A stretch of 7,662 nucleotides of DNA, taken from positions 1-7,662 of the forward strand of contig JBCCZC010000273.1 in the NCBI GenBank assembly GCA_039188505.1, given 5' to 3'. A model generated the notes under the pieces. It was not told the origin of the DNA, searched no databases, and saw only the letters and a program-made list of their open reading frames with translations. This DNA is from JBCCZC01 sp039188505 (GTDB lineage: Bacteria > Pseudomonadota > Gammaproteobacteria > Xanthomonadales > SZUA-38). The position numbers and the translations under genes are program-made. Positions 1-5,857 of the stretch are shown here, piece after piece (positions within the stretch are counted from its first letter, which is position 1; each line of letters opens with the position of its first letter).

Positions 1-84
1 CGGTCGTGGCCGGGCCGCCGTGTCAATCGGCGACTTGCTGCCGAGACCTCGACTTCGGGCAAACCGTGCGGCGTTGTTGTATGT

Positions 85-126
85 TCCGACTCCGACTCCG
101 ACTCCGACTCCGACTCCGGCTCCGGT
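85..126. repeat. Short tandem hexamer repeat (TCCGAC)n
   Basis: Five perfect copies of TCCGAC (85-114) are followed by two diverging copies, TCCGGC and TCCGGT (115-126). Because the unit is 6 bp, copy-number change would not shift any reading frame. The repeat reads Pro-Thr, Arg-Leu or Ser-Asp depending on frame. It lies about 105 bp upstream of the chosen GTG start of the glycosyltransferase gene. Confidence 0.9.
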
Positions 127-160
127 GCCGGGCCCCGATTCTTTGCTCCGAGGATGCGGC

Positions 161-229
161 ATGTGGATTTCCGATGAACCGCTGGTGCCGATGTCCGGCC
201 TGGTCGAGCGCGACCGTAGGGCGGCCTGA
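161..229 (+). CDS. Possible 22-residue leader peptide or upstream gene tail
   Basis: Reads MWISDEPLVPMSGLVERDRRAA. An SD-like GAGGA (150-154) lies 6 nt before the ATG. By my count 18 of 22 third positions are G or C, matching real genes in the window, whereas the overlapping glycosyltransferase frame here reads an unlikely Cys/Trp-rich stretch. The TGA stop is separated by one base from the GTG start of the glycosyltransferase gene, so translational coupling is plausible. The same frame is open upstream to the window edge, so this could instead be the C-terminus of a longer gene. No family is recognised. Confidence 0.3.
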   Translation: MWISDEPLVPMSGLVERDRRAA

Positions 230-230
230 C

Positions 231-2303
231 GTGGCCAAGGCCGGGAAGAAGGGTCGCAGTCTTGCCGCGGTGCAGCGCGACGTTGCCCGTGCCCAGGCGG
301 CTCATGCGAAGGGCGACATCAGCACGGCGATGCGGCTGCTCAAGGAGGTGCTGTCACGCAACGCCAGAAATGCGGAGGCGCTGGTATTGCTCGCGCACTG
401 TTTCTTCGATCAGCGACGACCGGAGGCGGCTGCGAAGCTTCTCCACGAGGCGCTGAATCTTCAGCCGCGGCATCTACCGACCTACGCCCTTCTGGCGGCG
501 TCGTACCGGGCAGCGGGCCAGGTTGGTGCGGCGCTGCAGGTCAGTCAGCAGGCGCTGGAGATCGACCCATACGACCTCGATACGCTCCGGCATCAGGCGA
601 TGGCGGCGCTCGATCTGAAGCGTATCGAGCTTGCTGAGGCGAGTGCGGAAGCGATCCAGGCCCGGGTGCCCGGTGACTATGATGCGCTCTTCGTTCTGGC
701 GCAATCGAGATATCTCGCCGGCGATCTCGACGGCGCCCGCCGGGAAGCCAATCGACTGCTGAAGGCGCATCCAAGGACTCTGGCGGGATGGCGGATTCTC
801 GCCAACGTCGAGACGCAGTCCGGCAACGGTCAGGGTGCCATCAAAGCGCTCCGCCACGCGCTCAGCATGCAGGATCAGCCCGACGCCTGGCAGCAGCTCC
901 TGCTGGCCCAGCACGTCAATGGCGAATGGACGTCCATCGACGAGACCCGTCGACGGATGGAGGCGGGCGTGCGCGCTCACCTCGCGGGTCGGGTGACGAT
1001 GCGCGCCGACCCGATGAATCTTCTGAACGTCAGCAACGACGGAGAGCTGATGAAGCGAGCCTTCATGGACGTCGGGCGGCGGATCTGGCGCAGCCGCAGC
1101 CTTGCGCGCGATGCCCTTGCCAAGCTGCCGCGCGTGGCCCGCCAGCCGGGGGAACGGCTGCGGATCGCGTACCTGTCCAGCAATTTCCGGAACCACCCGC
1201 TTGCCACGGCGACGCGATCGATTTTTCAGCATCACGATCGCGAGCGGTTCGAGGTGTTCGTGTACGCCACGCGGCCCGACGACAGTTCGGATGACCGCAA
1301 GGCCATCGCCAGCAGCGTCGAGCACTTCGTCGAGTTGTTCCCGTTCACCGAGGAGGAGGCCGCGAGGCGGATCATCGACGATGGGATTCACGTGCTCGTC
1401 GACCCCGACGGACACAGCTCGAACGCGGACATCGGCGTACTCGCCCTGCGGCCGGCGCCGGTGCAGTGTCACTGGCTGGGTACGCCGTTCACGTGGGGCT
1501 CGCGGGAGGTGATCGACTACGTACTCGCTGATCCGGTGATCCTGCTCCGGGAACACGAGCGCCTTTACGTCGAGAAGGTTGCGCGCCTGCCGCGCTGCTA
1601 TTTCCCGTGCAACGAGCACCTGCCCCGGGTGGCCGAGGAGATCGAGGTTACCCGTGGCGATGTCGGCTTGCCGAGCGACGCCTTCGTGTTCGCCTCCTTC
1701 TGCAGGACCTTCAAGCTCAATCCGGAAACGTTCGACGATTGGGCCAAGATCCTCGAGCGCACGACCGGATCCGTCCTGTGGCTGTCCGCCCGAGACGACT
1801 TCGCCCGTGACAACCTCCGGCGCGAAATGGTGCGACGCGGCATCGACGGCGAGCGCATCGTCTTCGCCCCCCAGGCCCGGGACCACTCCTTCCATATCGC
1901 GCGACAGGCAGCAGCGGATCTTTCGCTCAACAACCTGCCGTACGGTGCCCACTCGACCACCATGGACTCGCTGGCGGCGGGAACCCCGGTGCTCACGGTC
2001 ACGGGGCCGCTGTTTCCCGGTCGAGCGGCGAGCAGCATGCTCCTCGATATCGGCCTGCCGGAGCTGGTCTGCGATACCCGCGAGGACTACATCGATCGTG
2101 CCGTGGACCTCGCTTCGAAGCCCGAACGGCTGACCGCGATCCGCGAGCGGCTCCGGGCGAAAATGGCCGCGGGGCCGCTGGCCGAGCGGAATCGCCAGTT
2201 CGCCCGGGCGCTCGAGGACGCCTTCGAGACCATGTGGCGACGCCACGAAGCCGGCGAACCGCCGGCATCCTTCGACGTCGCGCGGGTGAAGCCGTCCCCC
2301 TGA
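231..2303 (+). CDS. TPR-repeat GT41 glycosyltransferase (O-GlcNAc transferase/SPINDLY-like)
   Basis: A 690-residue, probably cytoplasmic protein. Residues about 18-225 form roughly six TPR units, for example GDISTAMRLLKEVLSRNARN and GQVGAALQVSQQALEIDPYD, and likely bind the acceptor protein. Residues about 310-665 match the GT41 catalytic region. LRIAYLSSNFRNHP holds His322 and DGIHVLVD holds His387. LALRPAPVQCHWLG follows. Lys495 in FKLNP corresponds to the UDP-contacting lysine of human OGT, and YGAHSTTMD holds His574. The family moves GlcNAc or another sugar from a nucleotide sugar to Ser/Thr or Asn; donor and target here are unknown. The GTG at 231 was chosen because AGGG lies 9 nt upstream, the next residues (AKAGKKGRS) look like a natural N-terminus, and the longer in-frame extension reads repeat-encoded Arg-Leu and Cys/Trp-rich sequence. 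An ATG at 174 is the main alternative. The family is confident; the start is moderately so. Confidence 0.9.
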   Translation: MAKAGKKGRSLAAVQRDVARAQAAHAKGDISTAMRLLKEVLSRNARNAEALVLLAHCFFDQRRPEAAAKLLHEALNLQPRHLPTYALLAASYRAAGQVGAALQVSQQALEIDPYDLDTLRHQAMAALDLKRIELAEASAEAIQARVPGDYDALFVLAQSRYLAGDLDGARREANRLLKAHPRTLAGWRILANVETQSGNGQGAIKALRHALSMQDQPDAWQQLLLAQHVNGEWTSIDETRRRMEAGVRAHLAGRVTMRADPMNLLNVSNDGELMKRAFMDVGRRIWRSRSLARDALAKLPRVARQPGERLRIAYLSSNFRNHPLATATRSIFQHHDRERFEVFVYATRPDDSSDDRKAIASSVEHFVELFPFTEEEAARRIIDDGIHVLVDPDGHSSNADIGVLALRPAPVQCHWLGTPFTWGSREVIDYVLADPVILLREHERLYVEKVARLPRCYFPCNEHLPRVAEEIEVTRGDVGLPSDAFVFASFCRTFKLNPETFDDWAKILERTTGSVLWLSARDDFARDNLRREMVRRGIDGERIVFAPQARDHSFHIARQAAADLSLNNLPYGAHSTTMDSLAAGTPVLTVTGPLFPGRAASSMLLDIGLPELVCDTREDYIDRAVDLASKPERLTAIRERLRAKMAAGPLAERNRQFARALEDAFETMWRRHEAGEPPASFDVARVKPSP

Positions 2304-2304
2304 C

Positions 2305-2324
2305 GGCCCGTTCGGGCACGGGCC
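2305..2324. terminator. GC hairpin between convergent genes, candidate terminator
   Basis: GGCCCGT (2305-2311) and ACGGGCC (2318-2324) form a perfect 7-bp stem with a 6-nt loop. It starts one base after the glycosyltransferase stop, in the 49-bp gap before the marR stop on the other strand. An alternative inner stem, GCCCG-TT-CGGGC (2306-2317), is mutually exclusive. There is no proper U-tract on either side, so intrinsic termination may be weak. Confidence 0.5.
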
Positions 2325-2352
2325 CTGGTCTTGCGCGGATCCAGAGTGCGGA

Positions 2353-2847
2353 TCAGGCCAGCTGCTGCAACAGTCTGATCAGCTCGCTACGGTCCGACTC
2401 GTCCATGGTCCCGAGCTGCTCTGCGGCGACGCGGAAGCGAACCGCTGCGGCTTCCTCCGCCAGCGCGATGCCCTGATCGGTGAGGCGAGCGCGCCGGCTG
2501 CGACGGTCGGCGGGGTCATCGATCCGGGTGAGGTAGCCGGACCTTTCGAGGCGCTTCATCGCGGTGGTCAGCGCGCCCGAGGTGAGGAGGACCGACTCGA
2601 GCAGAGCGGTTGGCGTGAGCTCGAAGGGGGCGCCGCTCCGACGCAGCGTGGCGAGGATGTCGAAGTCCGTATAGCTGAGCTGGAAGGGCTTCAGGGTTTC
2701 CCGCAGCTCGGCGTCCCAGCGGCTTGCAATCTGCGCGATCCGGCCGACGACTTCCATGGCACCGGTGTCGAGGTCGGGACGTTCCTGCTGCCACTGCTGG
2801 CGCAGAAGCGCGACGAGGTCGTGGGGGGGGTTGTTCTCCTCGGGCAT
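2353..2847 (-). CDS. MarR-family winged-helix transcriptional regulator
   Basis: A 164-residue protein of usual MarR length, expected to act as a dimer. Helices before residue 60 and after 125 would form the dimer interface. LSYTDFDILATLRRSG (58-72) leads into the winged helix. The recognition helix lies at about 88-103 (LTSGALTTAMKRLERSG) and the wing at about 107-126, including DPADRRSRRARLT with the typical Asp-Arg pair. There is no cysteine, so thiol oxidation of the OhrR type is excluded and a small-molecule ligand is more likely. It is the second gene of an operon, 15 nt after the hydrolase stop; the best SD match is only a weak GAGA. Its own operator is probably the double palindrome at 4396-4450, upstream of the hydrolase. 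An 8-C tract lies in codons 6-9. The ligand is unknown. Confidence 0.93.
   Translation of the reverse strand: MPEENNPPHDLVALLRQQWQQERPDLDTGAMEVVGRIAQIASRWDAELRETLKPFQLSYTDFDILATLRRSGAPFELTPTALLESVLLTSGALTTAMKRLERSGYLTRIDDPADRRSRRARLTDQGIALAEEAAAVRFRVAAEQLGTMDESDRSELIRLLQQLA
2823..2830 (-). repeat. 8-bp homopolymer (C8 on the coding strand) early in marR
   Basis: Eight G on the + strand, that is C8 in the regulator gene, spanning codons 6-9 (Asn-Pro-Pro-His). A one-base slip here would shift the frame before the DNA-binding domain. Nothing here shows that it actually varies. Confidence 0.85.
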
Positions 2848-2862
2848 CCGGACGTGGTTCTC

Positions 2863-4383
2863 TCAGCGCGTAGCGGGTGCTTCCGGGAGTATCCACTCGA
2901 TCGGCGGCAGCGTCACGGATTCCGGGAGGCGATCGGTCGAGCCGGAATCGATCCAATCGAGGATGGCCGCGCGGAACTCCGGGAAGGCCTCCTCCGCCTC
3001 CCGCAGCGCGCCGTGCGAGCCCCCGTGCACCGTGATGACATGGTGGTTCGGAAGAATCTCCCGCACGACCGGGACGTTGGCCATGGGAAGGGATGTGTCC
3101 CAATCGCCCTGAATGAGTAGGGCCGGAACGTCTGCGACGAAACCTGCGCGAAACGCCTGGCCCAGGTCTGCCGGCCATCCGGCACAGAGATCGCCGGCCA
3201 CCAGCTCATGGAGGGACATCAGACTTGTTCTCGCATCCGCCTCGAGCCGCTTGCGGCGCTCGGCGCTAGCTCCCGATGCGCACTCCACCGAGTAGTAGGC
3301 GGCGACGTCCATGTCGTCGTTCAACCACCAGCGGGCCACCCGCCGAGCGCCGGCTTCGAGGTCGCCGTCCAGCATCGTTAGCATGTCCGACGGCCAGATC
3401 GGCATGTGGAAACGCCAGGTCGTACCGCGCGAGAAGCCGCGACTGAGCTGTCGCAGCGCATCACCGTCGAGCAGCACGGTTGCCCTGGTGCCCTCATCGT
3501 CCAGGTCGAAGGACACCTCGATGGGCTCCTCATCAGCTCGCTTGATCATCGCGCCGAACTCGCCAAGGAGGTCCCGGTCACCGATCGCGCTCGTCAGCGC
3601 CGGGTCTTCCTGCGCCGCTCGGGCAATGCGGCGTAGCGAGGATTCGAGTTCGAGCGGGTTGTCGAAGGTGTGATCGGGGCCTTCCAGCGCGCTGAAAGTC
3701 GCGCGACTGATGAGATCCGGCGCGCTCCGAATGACGGCCATGCCCCAATGGGAGCCAAAGCTGTTCCCGACGAGCTGAATCTCTTCATAGCCGAGCGCCG
3801 CCGCAATCTCGACGACGTCCTGCGCCATCTCCATGATCGTGTAGCCCGAAAGGTCGGCGCCGTTCCCTTCGTGGAGCGCTCGACAGCGCGCCATCCCCTC
3901 GCGAAGCCGAGCGTGGCGTTCCTCGGCCCTATCCACGTCGGCAAGCGTCGCCGCTCTCAGTGGCGGGCAGGGCAGCGCGTTGTTCCCGCCGAAGCCGCGT
4001 TGTCCGACGATCACCACGTCGGCCAGCGCCGTGAACCGCTCGAAGAAGTATTCATAGTAGCCGGGCTTTGCAAGGTCCTCCTCCAGGCTGTCATAGCCGG
4101 GTCCGCCCTTGAGGATGAAGATCGCCGGTACGTTCGTTCCGTCATGACCACTCTTCGGCAGGCGGTGGAACTCGAGGTCAAAGCGCCGGGATCGCTGGAC
4201 CTGCCGATTTTCCGGAACCGAGAGCAGGCCGCGCTCGAAGCGATAGGAGCCGCCCGCCTCCAGCGTCAAGGAGCGGTCCTCCAGAGCAGCGCGGTCGGGC
4301 GGATCGGCCATGGCGCAGCAGAAGGTCACGTACAGCCAGCCGAGCAGGAGTGCCTTGACGGTGGAGCCGGATCGTTTGCTCAT
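2863..4383 (-). CDS. Exported alpha/beta hydrolase, S33/TAP-like peptidase type
   Basis: A 506-residue protein. The N-terminus has Lys/Arg followed by a hydrophobic stretch (about 10-24), with a signal peptidase I-like AMA ending at 26, so it is probably periplasmic. The fold markers are in order: GGPG (93-96, oxyanion region), GQRGFGG (127-133, the DQRG position of the prolyl-iminopeptidase family), nucleophile elbow GNSFG with Ser208, acid Asp429 in GDWDTSLP, and His457 in GGSHGAL. A long cap of about 190 residues lies between nucleophile and acid. Cys368 and Cys400 in the C-terminal half suit a periplasmic disulfide. S33/TAP relatives remove N-terminal residues or short peptides, but the substrate here cannot be read from sequence. 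It is the first gene of the operon with marR. The start is only 12 bp from the palindromic operator and has no clear SD, so the mRNA leader is probably very short. Confidence 0.88.
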   Translation of the reverse strand: MSKRSGSTVKALLLGWLYVTFCCAMADPPDRAALEDRSLTLEAGGSYRFERGLLSVPENRQVQRSRRFDLEFHRLPKSGHDGTNVPAIFILKGGPGYDSLEEDLAKPGYYEYFFERFTALADVVIVGQRGFGGNNALPCPPLRAATLADVDRAEERHARLREGMARCRALHEGNGADLSGYTIMEMAQDVVEIAAALGYEEIQLVGNSFGSHWGMAVIRSAPDLISRATFSALEGPDHTFDNPLELESSLRRIARAAQEDPALTSAIGDRDLLGEFGAMIKRADEEPIEVSFDLDDEGTRATVLLDGDALRQLSRGFSRGTTWRFHMPIWPSDMLTMLDGDLEAGARRVARWWLNDDMDVAAYYSVECASGASAERRKRLEADARTSLMSLHELVAGDLCAGWPADLGQAFRAGFVADVPALLIQGDWDTSLPMANVPVVREILPNHHVITVHGGSHGALREAEEAFPEFRAAILDWIDSGSTDRLPESVTLPPIEWILPEAPATR

Positions 4384-4398
4384 TTTCTGTTGATCATT

Positions 4399-4416
4399 TG
4401 TCTTTACATAAAGATA
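4399..4416. promoter_or_regulatory. Putative MarR operator, hydrolase-proximal site
   Basis: TGTCTT-TACATA-AAGATA, an 18-bp dyad with one mismatch in the outer half-sites. It reads as the reverse complement of the distal site with two differences out of 18. It covers the likely transcription start region of the hydrolase operon and the mirror -35 box facing right. Assignment to the neighbouring MarR is inferred from position, symmetry and half-site style. Confidence 0.7.
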
Positions 4417-4432
4417 GTTTGGCGATTGCTAT
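4403..4432 (+). promoter_or_regulatory. Candidate divergent promoter toward the ABC genes
   Basis: By symmetry of the inverted repeat, TTTACA (4403-4408), 18 bp, then TGCTAT (4427-4432) face right. The match is weaker than on the other strand (-10 3 of 6). If used, the transcript would carry a leader of about 190 nt before the permease start, including the small ORF. I see no better promoter for the ABC genes between 4450 and 4628. Confidence 0.35.
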
Positions 4433-4443
4433 CTTTATGTCAA
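4414..4443 (-). promoter_or_regulatory. Candidate sigma-70 promoter for the hydrolase-marR operon
   Basis: On the minus strand a perfect -35 TTGACA (4443-4438) is followed, after 18 bp, by AACTAT (4419-4414). This keeps the key A and final T of the -10 box but matches only 3 of 6 positions. TATCTT (4416-4411) is a worse-spaced alternative. Transcription would start near 4407, giving a leader of about 24 nt. The promoter lies inside the double operator, as expected for direct repression. Confidence 0.55.
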
Positions 4444-4447
4444 GATA
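4430..4447. promoter_or_regulatory. Putative MarR operator, distal site
   Basis: TATCTT-TATGTC-AAGATA has perfect 6-bp half-sites around a 6-bp centre, the size and symmetry usual for MarR-family dimers. Its centre is 31 bp from that of the other site, close to three helical turns, so two dimers would sit on the same DNA face. It fully overlaps the TTGACA -35 box of the hydrolase operon. Confidence 0.75.
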
Positions 4448-4487
4448 AATTGACGCGGAACCCCGCGATAACCGGCGGTGAGTGGGC

Positions 4488-4628
4488 ATGAACCGTGCTT
4501 TCCGCGTATCCGGGCGCCGGGAAGACGCTGTCCTACGCGCGATGGCGGCGGATCGTACCTCCGCGGTCTGTGGTGACGGCTCCGAAGGGATGACGTCCGT
4601 CCTTCGGGAGGAAGTACACTGCCGCTGA
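4488..4628 (+). CDS. Possible 46-residue small protein or leader ORF, unknown function
   Basis: An ATG at 4488 with SD-like GGTGAG (4477-4482), 5 nt away, opens a 46-codon frame starting MNRAFRVSGRRED and ending TGA at 4626-4628. The stop overlaps the permease start as TGATG, a classic translational-coupling arrangement. Third-position GC is about 69%, lower than in the main genes, so coding status is doubtful. The product would be charged, soluble and contain two cysteines; I recognise no family. If not translated, the 4451-4627 stretch is simply a long leader with no other feature I can see. Confidence 0.3.
   Translation: MNRAFRVSGRREDAVLRAMAADRTSAVCGDGSEGMTSVLREEVHCR
4606..4612 (+). promoter_or_regulatory. 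Strong SD set back from the permease start
   Basis: GGGAGGA is a near-perfect anti-SD match but lies 15 nt before the ATG at 4628, farther than usual. CTTC (4602-4605) and GAAG (4611-4614) could form a short stem overlapping it. No better in-frame start lies closer, so the ATG is kept; coupling from the TGATG overlap may help initiation. Confidence 0.5.
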
Positions 4629-5857
4629 TGCAATACGAAGCGGTCTTCTTTCGGGTGGTCGTTCGCCACTTCCTGCCCCGACTGCTGCCGGCGTGGTTTG
4701 CCGTGCTGCTCGTCGTATCACAGCTCGACGCGATCACGCACTGGCCGACGCTCCGGGCGGAGCTGCAGGAGCTCGATCCCCCGCAGGTGGGAATGCTGGT
4801 TGCGTTCCTTGCGGGTACCTGGAGCGTCCTCGCGGGCGTCGCGTTGGCCGGGGTCGACAGCCGGCCGGCCCTGCGCTGGCTGCTGCGCCAGCCCATGGCC
4901 CGAGAGCGGATCGGGGGCGCTGCGCTGCTTGCCCTGGCCCCTGCCTGGCCGATCCCTCTGGCCGTTGCCTGGCTATTCGCGTCCGGGCTCTGGATTGCGC
5001 CCCTGGCCGTTGCGGTGGTGATCATCGGCTCGGCCCTGAGCTGGTTTACCGCGCGACGTGAATACGGAGCCACCGTGCTCGTCGTTGGTCTGTTAGGCCT
5101 GGTCGGGTGCGCGTTCGCCGTGGCGCCGACGACGAGTCTGCTCTTCGCGCTGGGTTCCGTGCTTCTGATTCCGCTGGTCGGCGTCGAGCTACGTCGCCCG
5201 CGTTCAACGGCGACGGTCGGGGCCAGTGGTGGACGCGTGCGGTCCGGGCCCGTGACGGCGCTGTGGCGCCGCAATGGCATCTGCCTGCTCCGCTGCCACC
5301 GTGCGGACGTCGTTGGTACGGTGGCGACCGGGCTGCCGGTTGCGGGCCTGCTCGCCGCGTTCCGTTTCAATGGCGGCCTGGCGGGTGAGTCCCTCTGGTT
5401 TGCCTTCGTGGTCCTGCTGACCATCGCCGCGCTGCCCGCCTACGCGATCCTCGAGGAGCTAGCGGGCACGCTGGGCGCCGAGCGCCTGCTCGCGCACCGC
5501 GCGCCCATCGGTCCCGGGGGGCAGCTCGCGACCCTCTTGCTGACCGCGGGCGCGACGCTCGCGCCGGCGGCGCTGACGCTAGTGCTGATCGCGATGCCGG
5601 CGCTTGGCCCGAGCGCGGCGCTGACGCCGGTCGTCGTCGCCGGCGTGCTGGCCATGGTGGTCGCCGCACTCGTTCTGCGCCTGCGCTTCCTGCCGCGCGC
5701 GAACGGGATGGGGATCTTCGCCGTGCTGGCAACCGGAGCCACCGTCGCGCTGGCGCGGCATCCGGTGCTGGCGTCGCTGCTGCTCCTGGCGGCGTCGCTG
5801 AGCGTTGCCTTCGGCCTGCTTCATCGGCGGACCTGGATCCATGCTCGAGCTGTCTGA
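4628..5857 (+). CDS. Polytopic membrane protein, probable ABC transporter permease
   Basis: A 409-residue, very hydrophobic protein with about 11-12 predicted membrane segments, near residues 20-35, 54-75, 97-118, 120-139, 148-165, 168-187, 226-245, 255-275, 298-323, 329-350, 360-376 and 378-398. An Arg-rich soluble loop of about 40 residues (187-226) divides it into two halves. No specific family motif is recognised. The permease role is inferred mainly from the ATPase gene that overlaps its 3' end by 17 nt, a layout typical of two-gene ABC exporters. There is no solute-binding protein gene nearby, which also favours export or membrane-related work over uptake. It begins in TGATG overlap with a small ORF and is divergent from the hydrolase-marR operon. 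Substrate unknown. Confidence 0.75.
   Translation: MQYEAVFFRVVVRHFLPRLLPAWFAVLLVVSQLDAITHWPTLRAELQELDPPQVGMLVAFLAGTWSVLAGVALAGVDSRPALRWLLRQPMARERIGGAALLALAPAWPIPLAVAWLFASGLWIAPLAVAVVIIGSALSWFTARREYGATVLVVGLLGLVGCAFAVAPTTSLLFALGSVLLIPLVGVELRRPRSTATVGASGGRVRSGPVTALWRRNGICLLRCHRADVVGTVATGLPVAGLLAAFRFNGGLAGESLWFAFVVLLTIAALPAYAILEELAGTLGAERLLAHRAPIGPGGQLATLLLTAGATLAPAALTLVLIAMPALGPSAALTPVVVAGVLAMVVAALVLRLRFLPRANGMGIFAVLATGATVALARHPVLASLLLLAASLSVAFGLLHRRTWIHARAV

Larger units (their letters stand above)
1..230 (+). other. Leader region upstream of the GT41 gene, coding status unclear
   Basis: All three forward frames are open over most of this stretch, and none shows convincing codon bias before about position 140. 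The frame ending at the TGA at 227-229 is open to the window edge and reads a Pro-Thr repeat. It could therefore be the tail of an upstream gene cut by the window, or an untranslated leader. The other two frames read Arg-Leu and Ser-Asp repeats across the same hexamers. I see no clear sigma-70 promoter. The only recognisable structures are the hexamer repeat and a short SD-preceded ORF at the 3' end, both listed separately. Confidence 0.4.
4396..4450. repeat. 55-bp near-perfect inverted repeat (double operator)
   Basis: Arms 4396-4417 and 4429-4450 pair at 20 of 22 positions around an 11-bp spacer (4418-4428). The inner 12 bp, ACATAAAGATAG and CTATCTTTATGT, are perfect; the mismatches fall at 4405/4441 and 4400/4446. 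It is AT-rich in a GC-rich window. Each arm is itself a palindrome, which points to two protein-binding sites rather than an RNA terminator. Confidence 0.95.

Noticed and set aside
6..230. Start of the glycosyltransferase at the GTG at position 6 or ATG at 81 or 174
   Set aside because: The extension encodes an Arg-Leu repeat and a Cys/Trp-rich stretch unlike any TPR protein start; GTG 231 has an SD and a natural N-terminus.
474..2246. 590-codon open frame on the minus strand inside the glycosyltransferase gene
   Set aside because: Its product has no recognisable domain and low-complexity charged composition, while the + strand gene has full GT41 motifs. Long antisense frames are common opposite GC-rich genes.
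4396..4450. Reading the inverted repeat as an intrinsic terminator
   Set aside because: It lies upstream of both divergent genes rather than after any gene, is AT-rich, and breaks down into two symmetrical binding sites.
3670..4491. 273-codon + strand frame across the hydrolase gene and operator
   Set aside because: It is opposite a well-supported hydrolase with signal peptide and catalytic triad, has no domain, and would run through the operator.
4451..4627. tRNA, riboswitch or other structured RNA in the ABC gene leader
   Set aside because: No cloverleaf, T-loop motif or known riboswitch core could be found by eye; only short weak stems.
4435..5424. 329-codon minus-strand frame opposite the permease
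   Set aside because: The product is a Ser/Arg/Thr/Pro-rich string typical of a GC-rich shadow frame, and the + strand reading gives clean membrane segments.
5805..5840. TTG start for the ATPase 12 codons upstream
   Set aside because: The extra residues (MPSACFIGGPGS) precede the normal start of the ATPase fold and would require a longer overlap with the permease gene; ATG 5841 fits the domain.
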